A stretch of DNA of 64,000 nt from contig NZ_FOAS01000009.1 in the NCBI RefSeq assembly GCF_900109735.1, positions 124,001 to 188,000 of the forward strand. The letters run 5' to 3'. The first letter of the stretch is position 1, and every line of letters begins with the position of its first letter. This document shows, piece after piece, positions 1 through 9,315 of this stretch. The notes below the pieces were generated by a model. The model was not told where the DNA came from. It saw only the letters and a list, made by a program, of their open reading frames with translations, and ran no database searches. The position numbers and the translations under genes are program-made. This DNA comes from Atopomonas hussainii (GTDB lineage Bacteria > Pseudomonadota > Gammaproteobacteria > Pseudomonadales > Pseudomonadaceae).

Positions 1-18
1 GGCTTTAGGTGGCAGCAT
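1..18 (-). CDS. ubiK: UbiK accessory factor, first codons only (partial)
   Basis: Only six codons are visible, reading leftward off the window edge (MLPPKA), with an AGGA-type ribosome binding site a few bases before the ATG. The Pseudomonas UbiK (YqiC) family, a small coiled-coil protein assisting ubiquinone biosynthesis, begins with nearly this sequence and lies divergent from glnK in P. aeruginosa. The call rests on that start motif and remembered gene order; the rest of the gene is outside the window. Confidence 0.55.
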
Positions 19-128
19 GGGGAAATCCTCAAAAATCTGCGGCGAGTGTAGCACGCAGCTTGCGCAGGGCTGTGTCGTGGGCTTTGAACAAAAAATGTGC
101 AGTTATGGTGCGCGGTGAAAAATTATGG

Positions 129-145
129 TGCGCGATTTTGGTGCG
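129..145 (+). promoter_or_regulatory. Probable NtrC binding site upstream of glnK
   Basis: The 17-mer TGCGCGATTTTGGTGCG matches the NtrC dyad TGCACCA-N3-TGGTGCA at most positions. Two more copies of the half-site TGGTGCG lie just upstream, near 106-112 and 126-132. The dyad centre is about 109 bp before the start point predicted from the sigma-54 promoter at 220-235, a normal enhancer distance. This fits nitrogen-limitation control of glnK-amtB. Binding is inferred from sequence only. Confidence 0.6.
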
Positions 146-219
146 ATATGCGGCTGTAAGTTGCGTTGATGGGCGGCGAAAGCTGGCGAAATGCCGCGCT
201 TAAGCGCTTGGTCATAAAT

Positions 220-235
220 TGGCAAGGTATCTGCA
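220..235 (+). promoter_or_regulatory. Probable sigma-54 promoter of glnK-amtB
   Basis: TTGGCAAGGTATCTGCA carries the GG and GC doublets at 221-222 and 233-234 with exactly ten bases between them, as sigma-54 -24/-12 promoters require, and fits TGGCAC-N5-TTGCA well. Transcription would start near 246 and leave a leader of about 180 nt before glnK. The rest of the 19-426 interval shows no gene. The ubiK promoter should lie in the same interval, but I could not place it. Confidence 0.6.
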
Positions 236-375
236 TTGTCTATGGCACGGCGGCCCCAATGGGGTGGTGCCCAACGAGGCGAAGCGCAGATTTCGCCCTT
301 GCTTGGCACATATGCCTGACCTAGCCCCGCTAAAGAGCAGGGTAGCGCGTTACAAGAAGCTGTTGCAGCGCTTAG

Positions 376-765
<390 letters not shown>

Positions 766-977
766 TCCGCGCCAACACAACGTAATACCTCCACGCCCCG
801 GGAGCACCGCTGACTCTGCGCATGTCGCAGGGCTAAGCCCCTTGCAGCCTGCAGTCACCGGATAGCCGCTTTCGAAGCGTGGAAATGGGGATTTACCCCA
901 CTCATTTTTGGGAGCGGCGTCAGCTCTGCTGATGCCTTAACGAAGCGCTTAACGCGCAACGCAAGAGGTACTCCGCG

Positions 978-2228
978 ATGGAAAACACTGCTGTGATTCC
1001 GATGCAGTATGCGTTTGATACGTTTTACTTTCTCGTCTGTGGCGCCCTGGTCATGTGGATGGCTGCGGGTTTCGCCATGCTTGAAGCTGGTCTGGTGCGT
1101 TCGAAGAACACCACCGAAATCCTCACCAAGAACATTGCGCTCTACGCAGTAGCCTGTGTGATGTACATGGTGGTGGGTTACCACATCATGTATTCCAGCC
1201 CAGAAGGCGGCATCCTGCCGAGCTTGGGCTTCCTGATTGGCGACGAAAACACCGCTGACGCCGTATTGGGCGGTGGCGATGACGCGCCTTACTACTCCAG
1301 CCGTTCGGACTTCTTCTTCCAGGTGGTGTTCGTTGCCACTGCGATGTCGATCGTTTCCGGTGCTGTGGCTGAGCGTATGAAGCTGTGGGCTTTCTTGGCC
1401 TTCGCCGTCGTGATGACTGGCTTCATCTACCCGATCCAGGGTTTCTGGAAGTGGGGTTCGGGCTTCCTGAACGCTCAGGGCTTCCTCGACTTCGCCGGTT
1501 CTGGCGTGGTGCACATGGCCGGTGCTTCGGCTGCTCTGGCTGGCGTGCTGCTGCTGGGCGCTCGTAAGGGCAAGTACGGTGCTAACGGCCAAGTGAACGC
1601 GATTCCGGGTGCTAACCTGCCGATGGCTACGCTGGGTACGTTCATCCTGTGGATGGGCTGGTTCGGCTTCAACGGTGGTTCGCAGCTGAAGATGAGCGAC
1701 ATCGACAACGCTAACGCCGTTGCCAACATCTTCGTTAACACCAACATGGCTGCTGCCGGTGGCCTGATTGCCGCGCTGGCAATTGCCCGCATCATGTTCG
1801 GCAAGGCCGACCTGACCATGGCCCTGAACGGTGCTCTGGCTGGTCTGGTAGCGATCACTGCTGAGCCGCTGACTCCGACTGCCCTGCAAGCAACCCTGAT
1901 CGGTGGCGTAGGCGGCGTGCTGGTGGTGTTCTCCATCCTGGGTATGGATAAGCTGAAGATCGACGATCCGGTCGGTGCTATCTCCGTACACGGCGTGGTA
2001 GGTATCTGGGGCCTGCTGGCTGTGGTACTGACCAATGGCGACGCCACTCTGGGCGCTCAGCTGCTTGGTATCGGCGTGATCTTCGCTTGGGTATTCGGTG
2101 CTAGCCTGGTGACCTGGTTCATCATCAAGCTGATCATCGGCCTGCGTATCTCTGAAGAAGAAGAGTACGAAGGCGCTGACTTGGCCGAGTGCGGTATGGA
2201 AGCCTACCCGGAGTTCACTCGCAAATAA
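978..2228 (+). CDS. amtB: Ammonium transporter AmtB
   Basis: This 416-residue inner-membrane ammonium channel has about eleven hydrophobic segments and no cleavable signal peptide. Family motifs include FAMLEAGLVRSKNT near the N-terminus, DFAGSGVVHMAGASAAL and GAISVHGVVGIWG, which supply the twin pore histidines. The acidic cytosolic tail (EEEEYEGADLAECGMEAYPE) is typical of bacterial AmtB. GlnK encoded just upstream is the expected partner that blocks the channel when ammonium is plentiful. The gene is followed by a strong terminator. Confidence 0.97.
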   Translation: MENTAVIPMQYAFDTFYFLVCGALVMWMAAGFAMLEAGLVRSKNTTEILTKNIALYAVACVMYMVVGYHIMYSSPEGGILPSLGFLIGDENTADAVLGGGDDAPYYSSRSDFFFQVVFVATAMSIVSGAVAERMKLWAFLAFAVVMTGFIYPIQGFWKWGSGFLNAQGFLDFAGSGVVHMAGASAALAGVLLLGARKGKYGANGQVNAIPGANLPMATLGTFILWMGWFGFNGGSQLKMSDIDNANAVANIFVNTNMAAAGGLIAALAIARIMFGKADLTMALNGALAGLVAITAEPLTPTALQATLIGGVGGVLVVFSILGMDKLKIDDPVGAISVHGVVGIWGLLAVVLTNGDATLGAQLLGIGVIFAWVFGASLVTWFIIKLIIGLRISEEEEYEGADLAECGMEAYPEFTRK

Positions 2229-2246
2229 GCGGTGAGCTACGAGTAC

Positions 2247-2272
2247 ACAAAGGGCGCTTCGGCGCCCTTTGT
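2247..2272 (+). terminator. Rho-independent terminator after amtB
   Basis: An 11-bp perfect stem (ACAAAGGGCGC and its complement) closes on a TTCG tetraloop and is followed by a T-rich stretch. It lies 18 bp after the amtB stop and separates the nitrogen operon from yjbQ. Confidence 0.85.
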
Positions 2273-2364
2273 TGCGTTTGGGCAGAAGAAAAAGTCGGCA
2301 GGCTGTCTTTTCAGCGCTGTGTAGATGAATACAATGCCGGCCAACGACAACACCTGATTTTGCT

Positions 2365-2787
2365 ATGTGGCAACAGCGAACCTTAAGCCTGCGCCCGCGT
2401 GAGCGCGGCTTTCACCTGATTACCGATGAGATCGCCCAAGCACTGGCGGAGATGGCGCCCGTGCAGGTCGGCTTGCTGCACCTGTGGCTGCAGCACACTT
2501 CGGCCTCGCTCACCGTGAATGAAAATGCCGACCCACTGGTGCGTGGCGATTTCAGCCGCTTTTTTAGCCGCTTAGTGCCCGATGACACAGCGTATTTTCA
2601 GCACACTTACGAAGGCGCCGACGACATGCCCGCGCATGTATTAAGTTCGCTCTTAGGTTGCAGCCTCCAGCTGCCGATAAACCAAGGACGCCTCGCGCTA
2701 GGCACCTGGCAGGGCATTTATTTAGGCGAGCATCGTGTGCATGGCGGTAGCCGGCGTGTGGTGCTGACGCTACAAGGTAACGACTAA
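2365..2787 (+). CDS. yjbQ: YjbQ family protein (UPF0047)
   Basis: This 140-residue cytosolic protein belongs to the YjbQ/UPF0047 family, whose members have weak thiamine phosphate synthase activity in vitro but no settled role. Visible family motifs are [16 protein letters not shown], the [13 protein letters not shown] segment with conserved histidines, and the C-terminal [12 protein letters not shown]. It is full length for the family. Position between amtB and sutA matches Pseudomonas gene order. Confidence 0.9.
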   Translation: MWQQRTLSLRPRERGFHLITDEIAQALAEMAPVQVGLLHLWLQHTSASLTVNENADPLVRGDFSRFFSRLVPDDTAYFQHTYEGADDMPAHVLSSLLGCSLQLPINQGRLALGTWQGIYLGEHRVHGGSRRVVLTLQGND

Positions 2788-2870
2788 TTAATCCGCCGAT
2801 CAGACTTGCACATGCGCTCTGACGGTCTATATACAGCAAACAGCAGTACCCAGTGACAGAGGTAAAAGGC

Positions 2871-3212
2871 ATGAGCGACGACGATATCGAACAGGATGAC
2901 ACCGAGCTGGAAGACGGCGATGACGATAGCCTTGATGACGACGATGGTGTCGATGGCGCCGACGACTACGAAGGTGACGATGGCGACGACGGCGATGGTG
3001 CGCCGCGTGCCAGCAAGAAGAAAAAGAAATCCAGCGACGCTGACGACGAAGGCGATCACTCCTTAGCCGCGAAAAACCGCGAGCGGGATGCCCTGCAGGC
3101 ACAGATCGAAGCCTTCTTAGCCAAAGGCGGCAAGGTGGAAGTGGTTGGCGATGATGTCAGCGCTGATCCGCCGAAAAAGCCGGCGGTGAAGTACGGCAGC
3201 CGGCCGATTTAA
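2871..3212 (+). CDS. sutA: RNA polymerase-binding transcriptional regulator SutA
   Basis: This is a 113-residue, extremely acidic and mostly disordered protein. The first 45 residues are dominated by Asp, Glu and Gly, followed by a lysine run, then a short helix-forming segment (AKNRERDALQAQIEAFLAKG) and the tail ADPPKKPAVKYGSRPI. That tail is nearly identical to SutA of P. aeruginosa, which binds RNA polymerase and supports transcription in slow-growing cells. The ATG at 2871 follows GAGGTAAAAGGC; an upstream in-frame GTG at 2853 is less likely. The acidic arm is longer than I recall for the P. aeruginosa protein (about 105 residues in all). Confidence 0.88.
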   Translation: MSDDDIEQDDTELEDGDDDSLDDDDGVDGADDYEGDDGDDGDGAPRASKKKKKSSDADDEGDHSLAAKNRERDALQAQIEAFLAKGGKVEVVGDDVSADPPKKPAVKYGSRPI

Positions 3213-3222
3213 CCCGCGCATT

Positions 3223-3258
3223 AAACAACGAACCCGCCATATGGCGGGTTCGTTGTTT
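3223..3258. terminator. Bidirectional terminator between sutA and HAD gene
   Basis: A perfect 18+18 bp palindrome is centred on ATAT, with A-rich and T-rich outer ends, so it can terminate transcription from both sides. It begins 11 bp after the sutA stop and ends at the stop codon of the convergent HAD gene. Confidence 0.9.
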
Positions 3259-3954
3259 TTACAGCTTGGCGATGGCCGAGGGTAGTTCGCTTAAGCGCTG
3301 CACCTCTGCATCGGCGGCGTGGCTGCCGGTGAAGGGTTTGCGCTCGGGGTTAAACCAAATGGCCGCCAGCCCTGCTTGCTTGGCGCCGGCAACGTCGTCG
3401 CTTAAGTGATCGCCAATGTGCACGCAGCGTTCGGCAGTCAGCCCAGCGCGGTTTAATACCGCATCAAACGCCGCCGCATGCGGTTTGCCGATGCCTAAGC
3501 CGTCGGCGCTTAGAATCACCTCAAAATGATGATCCAGCCCCAAGCGGCGCAAATCGGCATTGCCGTTAGACAGCACCGCCAAGCGGTAATCGGCTTTTAG
3601 CGCTTCTAAGGTCGGCAGGGCATCGCCGAATAAAGTCAGCTGATGGCGTGCGTCGAGAAACGCCTGAAAACCGCCTTCGGCCAGTTCGCCGGCCTCACGC
3701 TCGGCATAGCCGGCGGCTTGCAGGCCGTGCTGCAGCACGCGGCGACGTAGCTCGCTGAGTTGATATTGCAGCTGTGGATTGCCGCTGAGCACGTGCTGAC
3801 GCCACGCTAGCCAGTCGTCCAGCTGCGGTTGGCCGAGTAGCGGCGCCTCACGGCCGAGCCATTCGCGCAGGTGCTTTTCGGCGGCGCGCATGGTGTCGTG
3901 AATCGGCCAAAGGGTGTCGTCGAGGTCGAAGCAGACCAGCTCAATACGGCTCAT
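3259..3954 (-). CDS. HAD family hydrolase (YigB-like)
   Basis: A 231-residue cytosolic haloacid dehalogenase-type phosphatase. Motif I is [10 protein letters not shown] with the nucleophile and acid/base aspartates, motif II is VLSNGN, the motif III lysine is in GIGKPH and motif IV is [14 protein letters not shown] cap domain lies between motifs I and II. In Pseudomonas and E. coli this gene follows xerC, and YigB dephosphorylates FMN among other small substrates; the substrate here is not known. Its start overlaps the xerC stop by 4 bp, implying one operon. Confidence 0.88.
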   Translation of the reverse strand: MSRIELVCFDLDDTLWPIHDTMRAAEKHLREWLGREAPLLGQPQLDDWLAWRQHVLSGNPQLQYQLSELRRRVLQHGLQAAGYAEREAGELAEGGFQAFLDARHQLTLFGDALPTLEALKADYRLAVLSNGNADLRRLGLDHHFEVILSADGLGIGKPHAAAFDAVLNRAGLTAERCVHIGDHLSDDVAGAKQAGLAAIWFNPERKPFTGSHAADAEVQRLSELPSAIAKL

Positions 3955-4847
3955 TTACGTTTCGCTCGCGGGTGCGCTTGGTCGTACACCTTGGCCAAGT
4001 GCTGAAAATCTAAGTGGGTGTAAATCTGCGTGGTGCTGATGTCGGCGTGGCCGAGTAGCTCTTGCACGGCGCGTAAATCGCCGGAGCTTTCCAACAGATG
4101 GCTGGCAAACGAGTGGCGCAGCATGTGTGGGTGCAGCGGCTGGCCGAGGCGCGTGCTGCCAGCGCGGCGAATGCGCAGCTGAATGGCGCGCGGGGTCAGC
4201 GGTTGGCCTTGTTGGCTGATAAACAGCCACGGGCTATCGGGCCTCGCACAACTGGCACGTTCGCCAAGCCAAGCGCGAATCGCCTCGCGCGCCACGCTAC
4301 CCACCGGCACTTCGCGTTCTTTGTTGCCTTTGCCGATTACGCGCATCAGGCCTGCGGGTAAGTCCAGCTGGGCACAGTGCACGCTGGCTAGCTCGCTTAA
4401 GCGCAGGCCGGAGGAATAAAACAGCTCCAGCATGGCTTGGTCGCGAGCGGCGAGAAACGGGTTGTCTTCGCAAGTCGGTGTGTCGAGCAGCTGCTGCATG
4501 CGGTCGGCGTCGAGCACCTTGGGCAGCTTGCGGCCTTGCTTGGGTGGGCGCACGCCGGCGGTAGGGTCAGCGGGCAGCGCTTGCTCGCGAATCAAATAGC
4601 TGAACAGGCCGCGAATGGCCGATAGTAGCCGCGCCAAGCTGCGCGGGCTTAAGCCTTCGCCGTGGCGTTGGGCGAGCAGGGCGCGAATGTCTTGGCTGTG
4701 CACGCTGGCAAAGTCGTCGATCTGCCGAGCGGTTAAGAAGGCGCAGAAGGTATCTAAGTCGCGCTGATAGGCGTTTAAGCTTTGCGGCGACAGCTGGCGC
4801 ACCTCGCGCAGTTGGCGCAGGTAGCGGTCCAGCGTGGTTTGCAGCAT
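3951..4847 (-). CDS. xerC: Tyrosine recombinase XerC
   Basis: A 298-residue site-specific recombinase that with XerD resolves chromosome dimers at dif during division. An N-terminal SAM-like core-binding domain (about residues 1-90) precedes the catalytic domain. Active-site residues are visible: Arg in [10 protein letters not shown], Lys in [10 protein letters not shown], the [12 protein letters not shown] box, His in [13 protein letters not shown] and the nucleophilic Tyr in the same stretch. It is called sss in some Pseudomonas. It sits in the conserved dapF-DUF484-xerC-HAD order, 2 bp after DUF484. Confidence 0.96.
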   Translation of the reverse strand: MLQTTLDRYLRQLREVRQLSPQSLNAYQRDLDTFCAFLTARQIDDFASVHSQDIRALLAQRHGEGLSPRSLARLLSAIRGLFSYLIREQALPADPTAGVRPPKQGRKLPKVLDADRMQQLLDTPTCEDNPFLAARDQAMLELFYSSGLRLSELASVHCAQLDLPAGLMRVIGKGNKEREVPVGSVAREAIRAWLGERASCARPDSPWLFISQQGQPLTPRAIQLRIRRAGSTRLGQPLHPHMLRHSFASHLLESSGDLRAVQELLGHADISTTQIYTHLDFQHLAKVYDQAHPRAKRK

Positions 4848-4849
4848 GG

Positions 4850-5542
4850 CTAGCGGGCGGAACGTAGCGGTTTGGCGAAGCGCGGCAGCACGCGGCTCAG
4901 TACCTCGGCCACATAACCTAAAAACAGCGTGCCCATGCTGCTCTTGTAGTGGTTGGCGTCGGGGCTGCCAATCGCTAATACGCCGTGCAGGCCTTGATGG
5001 CTGAGGCTGGCGACCGCCGCAGAGCCAATCTGCCCACGTGGCTCGGCGGGGAATAAGAAGCTCAGCTCAGCTGGGCGCAACACGCCGCTGGTGGTTTTGC
5101 CGGCACTCAGTAGGCTGCCGATTTGCTGGTGCGCTTCGGCGCTCGACACCCAGCGGCCGACGCTTTGCGGGTTGTCGCTGAACAGAATTAGGCTGACAAA
5201 CGGCACCTGAAACTCTTGGCGCAGACTGTCTTCCACTGTGCTGACCACGTCTTCGAGGCTGTTGGCATCCAACAGGCCGAGCACTAAACGGCGGGTTTTA
5301 TCGAACAGGCGATCGTTGTCGCGGGCCACGTCCATCAAATGCGACAGGCGATGGCGCATGTCGATGTTGCGCTCGCGCAGCAGTTTGACCTGCCGCTCGA
5401 CCAGTGATACCGCTTCGCCCGGCTGATGCGGAATCAGCAGCTCGGGGATCAGCTCGTCGTGCTCAACAAAAAACGCCGGGTGGTCGCGCAGGTAAGCGGC
5501 GACTTGTTCAGCGCTGATGGCGTGGTCCTGCGGCTCGCTCAT
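4850..5542 (-). CDS. DUF484 family protein (GAF-like)
   Basis: A 230-residue cytosolic protein of the DUF484 family, predicted to adopt a GAF-like fold; its biochemical role is unknown. The N-terminal part carries [18 protein letters not shown], followed by a helical segment rich in Arg and Leu ([19 protein letters not shown]) that may form a coiled coil, then the GAF-like half ending [16 protein letters not shown]. It overlaps the dapF stop by 4 bp and precedes xerC, as across gammaproteobacteria, so a link to cell-wall or dimer-resolution functions is only contextual. Confidence 0.88.
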   Translation of the reverse strand: MSEPQDHAISAEQVAAYLRDHPAFFVEHDELIPELLIPHQPGEAVSLVERQVKLLRERNIDMRHRLSHLMDVARDNDRLFDKTRRLVLGLLDANSLEDVVSTVEDSLRQEFQVPFVSLILFSDNPQSVGRWVSSAEAHQQIGSLLSAGKTTSGVLRPAELSFLFPAEPRGQIGSAAVASLSHQGLHGVLAIGSPDANHYKSSMGTLFLGYVAEVLSRVLPRFAKPLRSAR

Positions 5543-6369
5543 AGGCGGATTTGCCCTTCGTAAACTCGGCTAGCGGGTCCGGTCATCATAACGGAGTGAC
5601 CGGGGCCTGCCCACTCAAGGGTCAGGGTGCCGCCTGGCAGGGTGATCTGCACCGGCGATTGCAGCAAGCCTTGGCGAATGCCCGCCACCGCTGCCGCGCA
5701 CGCGCCAGTACCGCAGGCGAGGGTTTCCCCAGCGCCGCGCTCCCACACGCGCAGTTTGGCGTTGTGCGCATCGACGACCTGCAAAAAGCCGACATTGACC
5801 CGATTGGGAAAACGCGGGTGATGCTCAATCGCTGGGCCCAAGCGCTCAACCGGCGCGCTGGCTACATCGCTAACGATCAGCACAGCGTGCGGGTTGCCCA
5901 TCGACACGGCAGCCAGCTGCACGGTTTCGTCGCGCACTTCCAGCGGATACGTGATGGCCTCGCTAGGTGCGTCAAAAGGCACGCGTAGCGGCTCAAGGAT
6001 CGGCGCGCCCATGTCGACGCTGACTTGGCGATCTTGCTGCAAGTTCAGCTCGATCACGCCGCTCTTGGTTTCGACGCGGATGCGTTTCTTGGTAGTCAGG
6101 CGTTTGTCGCTCACAAAACGTGCGAAACAACGTGCGCCGTTGCCGCACTGTTCTACTTCGCTGCCGTCGGCATTGAAGATGCGGTAGCGGAAATCGACAC
6201 TCGGGTCGCCCGGCGGCTCGACGATCAGCAGCTGGTCGAAGCCGATGCCAAAATGCCGGTCGGCCCACTGCTTAACCTGAGCGGGCTTGATCTGCGCGTG
6301 CTGGCTGACCAGGTCGATGACCATGAAGTCGTTGCCTAGCCCGTGCATCTTGGTGAATTTCAGCAGCAT
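5539..6369 (-). CDS. dapF: Diaminopimelate epimerase
   Basis: A 276-residue cytosolic enzyme converting LL-diaminopimelate to the meso form for lysine and peptidoglycan synthesis. The two half-domains each bear a catalytic cysteine: Cys75 in [15 protein letters not shown] and the second in [12 protein letters not shown]. The N-terminus [15 protein letters not shown] is canonical. It lies 3 bp downstream of lysA, so the two final lysine-pathway enzymes are co-transcribed. Confidence 0.97.
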   Translation of the reverse strand: MLLKFTKMHGLGNDFMVIDLVSQHAQIKPAQVKQWADRHFGIGFDQLLIVEPPGDPSVDFRYRIFNADGSEVEQCGNGARCFARFVSDKRLTTKKRIRVETKSGVIELNLQQDRQVSVDMGAPILEPLRVPFDAPSEAITYPLEVRDETVQLAAVSMGNPHAVLIVSDVASAPVERLGPAIEHHPRFPNRVNVGFLQVVDAHNAKLRVWERGAGETLACGTGACAAAVAGIRQGLLQSPVQITLPGGTLTLEWAGPGHSVMMTGPASRVYEGQIRL

Positions 6370-6372
6370 GAG

Positions 6373-7623
6373 TTACTCCGCCGGCAGCAGGCGTTCCCCG
6401 GCGAACAGGGATTGCAGCGTTTCGCGCTCGCGCACTAAGTGTGCGTTGCTGCCATCCACCATCACCTCGGCGGCGCGGCCACGGGTGTTGTAGTTTGAGC
6501 TCATGACAAAACCGTAGGCGCCGGCCGAGCACACCGCCAGCAAGTCGCCTTCGGCCAGACACAGGTCGCGGTTTTTAGCCAAGAAGTCGCCGGTTTCGCA
6601 GATCGGGCCGACCAAGTCGTAGTTGCGCAGCTCGCCGTCACGCGGGGTCACCGGCTGCACGTCCATCCACGCTTGGTACAGCGCGGGGCGGATCAGGTCG
6701 TTCATCGCCGCATCAATGATGGCGAAGTCTTTGTGCGCGGTGTGCTTTAAGAATTCTACTTGAGTGAGCAGCACGCCGGCGTTGGCGACAATCGAGCGGC
6801 CCGGCTCGAACACCAGCTTGAGGTTACGCCCAGCAATGCGCTCGCGCACCGCTTGCACATAGTCGCCGGCCAGCGGCGGCTGCTCGTCGCGGTACTGCAC
6901 GCCCAAACCGCCACCTAAATCGAGGTGGTGGATGGTCACGCCTTGCGCGGCCAAGGTGTCGATTAAGGCCAGCAAGCGGTCGAGGGCGTCGAGGAATGGC
7001 TCGATCTCAGTCAGCTGCGAGCCGATGTGGCAGTCCACGCCTTGCACGTCGATATTCGGCAGGCTGGCGGCGCGCAGATACACGGCCGGCGCTTGCTCGA
7101 TGTCGATGCCGAACTTGTTCTCTTTCAAGCCCGTGGAGATATACGGGTGGGTCTTGGGGTTCACATCCGGGTTAACCCGCAGCGATACCGGCGCTTTAAC
7201 GCCCAGCTCAGCGGCGACTTCTTGCAGGCGCTCCAGCTCAACGTCGGACTCGACGTTAAAACAGTGCACGCCCACTTCGAGGGCGCGGCGCATGTCGTCG
7301 CGGCTTTTGCCCACGCCGGAGAAGACAATCTTGCTGGCTTGGCCGCCGGCGGCCAGCACGCGCTCCAACTCGCCACGCGAGACGATGTCGAAACCTGCGC
7401 CCAACTGCGCCAGCACATTCAGCACGGCTAAGTTGGAGTTGGCTTTTACTGCGAAGCACACCAGATGCTCGCAGCCTTCTAGCGCTTGGGTATAAGCGCG
7501 GAAGCTGGCTTCAATGTGTGCGCGGGAATAAACATAGGTGGGCGTGCCGAACTGCGCGGCAATCGCCGTCAGGGCCACGCCTTCGGCGTGTAATACGTTG
7601 CCCTGGCGGGTAAAGGCTTGCAT
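6373..7623 (-). CDS. lysA: Diaminopimelate decarboxylase
   Basis: A 416-residue PLP-dependent enzyme making lysine from meso-diaminopimelate. Lys60 in CFAVKANSN is the Schiff-base lysine; HLDLGGGLGV binds the cofactor phosphate, FEPGRSIVANAG and the CETGD active-site motif are present. The start at 7623 matches the family N-terminus (MQAFTRQGN); the reading frame stays open 20 codons further upstream but that stretch overlaps lptM. Order lptM-lysA-dapF-DUF484-xerC is typical of Pseudomonas. Confidence 0.97.
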   Translation of the reverse strand: MQAFTRQGNVLHAEGVALTAIAAQFGTPTYVYSRAHIEASFRAYTQALEGCEHLVCFAVKANSNLAVLNVLAQLGAGFDIVSRGELERVLAAGGQASKIVFSGVGKSRDDMRRALEVGVHCFNVESDVELERLQEVAAELGVKAPVSLRVNPDVNPKTHPYISTGLKENKFGIDIEQAPAVYLRAASLPNIDVQGVDCHIGSQLTEIEPFLDALDRLLALIDTLAAQGVTIHHLDLGGGLGVQYRDEQPPLAGDYVQAVRERIAGRNLKLVFEPGRSIVANAGVLLTQVEFLKHTAHKDFAIIDAAMNDLIRPALYQAWMDVQPVTPRDGELRNYDLVGPICETGDFLAKNRDLCLAEGDLLAVCSAGAYGFVMSSNYNTRGRAAEVMVDGSNAHLVRERETLQSLFAGERLLPAE

Positions 7624-7633
7624 GGCGGTCCCC

Positions 7634-7765
7634 TTACAGCTCGTAAACGTCTTTGTCGTGCTCTTTGGCAGCTTTTTCGTCATCCGGCAGATACAGCGGG
7701 CCTTTTTGGCCGCAACCGGCGAGCAATACAGCGAAGATCAAGGCCAGCAGGGGCAGACGCTTCAT
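7634..7765 (-). CDS. lptM: LptM-type small lipoprotein (LppL)
   Basis: A 43-residue precursor lipoprotein. After [18 protein letters not shown] the lipobox cysteine at residue 18 would be lipidated, leaving a 26-residue mature peptide starting [12 protein letters not shown], the hallmark of the LptM (formerly YifL/LppL) family. LptM assists LptD maturation in the outer membrane. The ATG has an AAAAGGA-type ribosome site. It lies 10 bp before lysA and is the first gene of the leftward lysine operon. Confidence 0.9.
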   Translation of the reverse strand: MKRLPLLALIFAVLLAGCGQKGPLYLPDDEKAAKEHDKDVYEL

Positions 7766-7924
7766 GGGGACGATCCTTTTCTTCAAGCGGAAAAATGCCC
7801 GCAGTATACCCGTGCAGGCCGCGCATTGCCTACGCGCGCGGCGGCTGGGCTTGCCAGGCGGTGCGGGTTAGGATGTGCCGCAGCGATAAGTAGAGGCGCA
7901 GCAGCGCCCAGAGGATGTTGCCTG

Positions 7925-8977
7925 ATGAGTGAACCTGCGGCCTTTGCCAGTACCGTGTCGGTGGCGTATGTCCAAGGGCTGGTCGATTACCTAAGCCGAG
8001 AAGGCCACGACAGCAGCGCGTTTTTGCGCGAGGCAGGGCTGTCGGTTGAGCTGTTGGCGCAGCGCGAACAGCGCATCGCCGCCAGTCGTTATCTGGACTT
8101 GCTCGGCCGTGCCGTGCAGCTGACCGGCGACGCGCACTTAGGCTTGCACTTGGGCGAGGCGATTCGCCCCGGCTACTACGGCGTGCTGGGTTATTTGGTG
8201 ATGAGCTGCGCCACGGTGGCCGATGCGTTGCACCGTCAAGCGCGCTATGCCGAGTTGGTTGGCAACTTAGGCCGCATTCTGCTGCAAGACGAACCCGCGC
8301 ATGACGGTGAAGCGCAGGTGGCGCTGACCTGGGTGCCGCATTTACCGCAGCAGCGCGCGCAAGTCTGCGAAGAAACCTTAGCGAGCTGGCTGACCTTTGG
8401 TTATTGGATCAGCGGCGTGCAAGAGGCGCCCACTGCCGTGCGTTTTCAGCATGCCGCGCCGGATGACACCGGCGAGCACGAACGTATCTTTCGTTGCCCG
8501 CTGAGCTTTGCCCAGGCCGATAACGCCTTGGTGTTCCCCAAGCGCATCTTGGCCACGCCCTTGGGGCAGGCGGATTCGCAAGTGCGGCGCATGCTCGACG
8601 CCTATGCCGAGCGCTTATTGCAGGGCCTACGCCAAGGCGACAACGTGCTCGATCAAGCGCGCCAGCGGCTGGCTCAGCAGTTGCCGCAAGACAGCGTCAG
8701 TTTGGAATGGCTGGCCGCCGAGCTGCACTTAAGCGTGCGCACCTTGCAGCGCCGGTTGGCCGAAGTGGGGCTAAGCTTTTCGCAACTCTTGGATGAGACC
8801 CGCCAGCAGCTGGCCTTGCATTACCTGCGCGACCCCGCGCTGGAGCTGGCCGAGATTGCCTTCTTGGTCGGCTTTAGCGAAAGCGGCTCGCTAACCCGCG
8901 CTTTTCGTCGCTGGACGGGACAGACCCCTGCGGAGTACCGTCGCCAGCTTCCGCCAATCTGCAACCTTGAGGAGTAG
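7925..8977 (+). CDS. AraC family transcriptional regulator
   Basis: A 350-residue regulator with an N-terminal ligand-binding-type domain (about residues 1-200, the Arabinose_bd type found in OruR-like regulators) and a C-terminal double helix-turn-helix. LEWLAAELHLSVRTLQRRLA and LAEIAFLVGFSESGSLTRAF mark the two DNA-contacting helices, followed by the family end WTGQTPAEYRR. The ligand is unknown. It lies between lptM and cyaY, which are directly divergent in P. aeruginosa as I recall, and stops 5 bp before cyaY. The start at 7925 has only a weak ribosome site. Confidence 0.9.
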   Translation: MSEPAAFASTVSVAYVQGLVDYLSREGHDSSAFLREAGLSVELLAQREQRIAASRYLDLLGRAVQLTGDAHLGLHLGEAIRPGYYGVLGYLVMSCATVADALHRQARYAELVGNLGRILLQDEPAHDGEAQVALTWVPHLPQQRAQVCEETLASWLTFGYWISGVQEAPTAVRFQHAAPDDTGEHERIFRCPLSFAQADNALVFPKRILATPLGQADSQVRRMLDAYAERLLQGLRQGDNVLDQARQRLAQQLPQDSVSLEWLAAELHLSVRTLQRRLAEVGLSFSQLLDETRQQLALHYLRDPALELAEIAFLVGFSESGSLTRAFRRWTGQTPAEYRRQLPPICNLEE

Positions 8978-8982
8978 TTGCC

Positions 8983-9315
8983 ATGGCCCTAAATAGCGCC
9001 GAATTTCATGACCTGATCGATGCTGCGCAAAACGCCGTGGAAGACGTGCTGGACGACAGCGATCTGGATGTCGATGTGGAAAACTCCGGCGGCGTGCTGA
9101 CCCTGCGCTTTGCTAATCGCTCGCAAGTGATCTTGAGCCGCCAAGAAGCGCTCGGTCAGCTGTGGGTAGCGGCGCGTAGCGGCGGTTTTCACCTTAATTA
9201 CGACGCCGACGCGGCGCGTTGGTATTGCCCCGCCAGTGATGAAGCGCTTGGCGAGCTGTTAACCCGCGTGGTGGAAGAGCAAACCGGCGAGCAGCTCGAT
9301 TTTGCCGAGCTCTGA
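8983..9315 (+). CDS. cyaY: Iron donor protein CyaY (frataxin)
   Basis: A 110-residue bacterial frataxin homologue that binds iron and modulates iron-sulfur cluster assembly by IscS. The acidic first helix and strand (AVEDVLDDSDLDVDVENSGG) supply the iron-binding surface, followed by LTLRFANRSQVILSRQ and the QLWVAARSGGFHL motif. It follows the AraC gene by 5 bp and overlaps the DUF1289 gene downstream. In Pseudomonas cyaY is usually divergent from lptM; here the AraC gene lies between them. Confidence 0.95.
   Translation: MALNSAEFHDLIDAAQNAVEDVLDDSDLDVDVENSGGVLTLRFANRSQVILSRQEALGQLWVAARSGGFHLNYDADAARWYCPASDEALGELLTRVVEEQTGEQLDFAEL

Noticed and set aside
855-2047. Long leftward open frames opposite amtB
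   Set aside because: They mirror the amtB coding frame in a GC-rich gene; composition is unnatural (His and Gln rich), and amtB is unmistakable.
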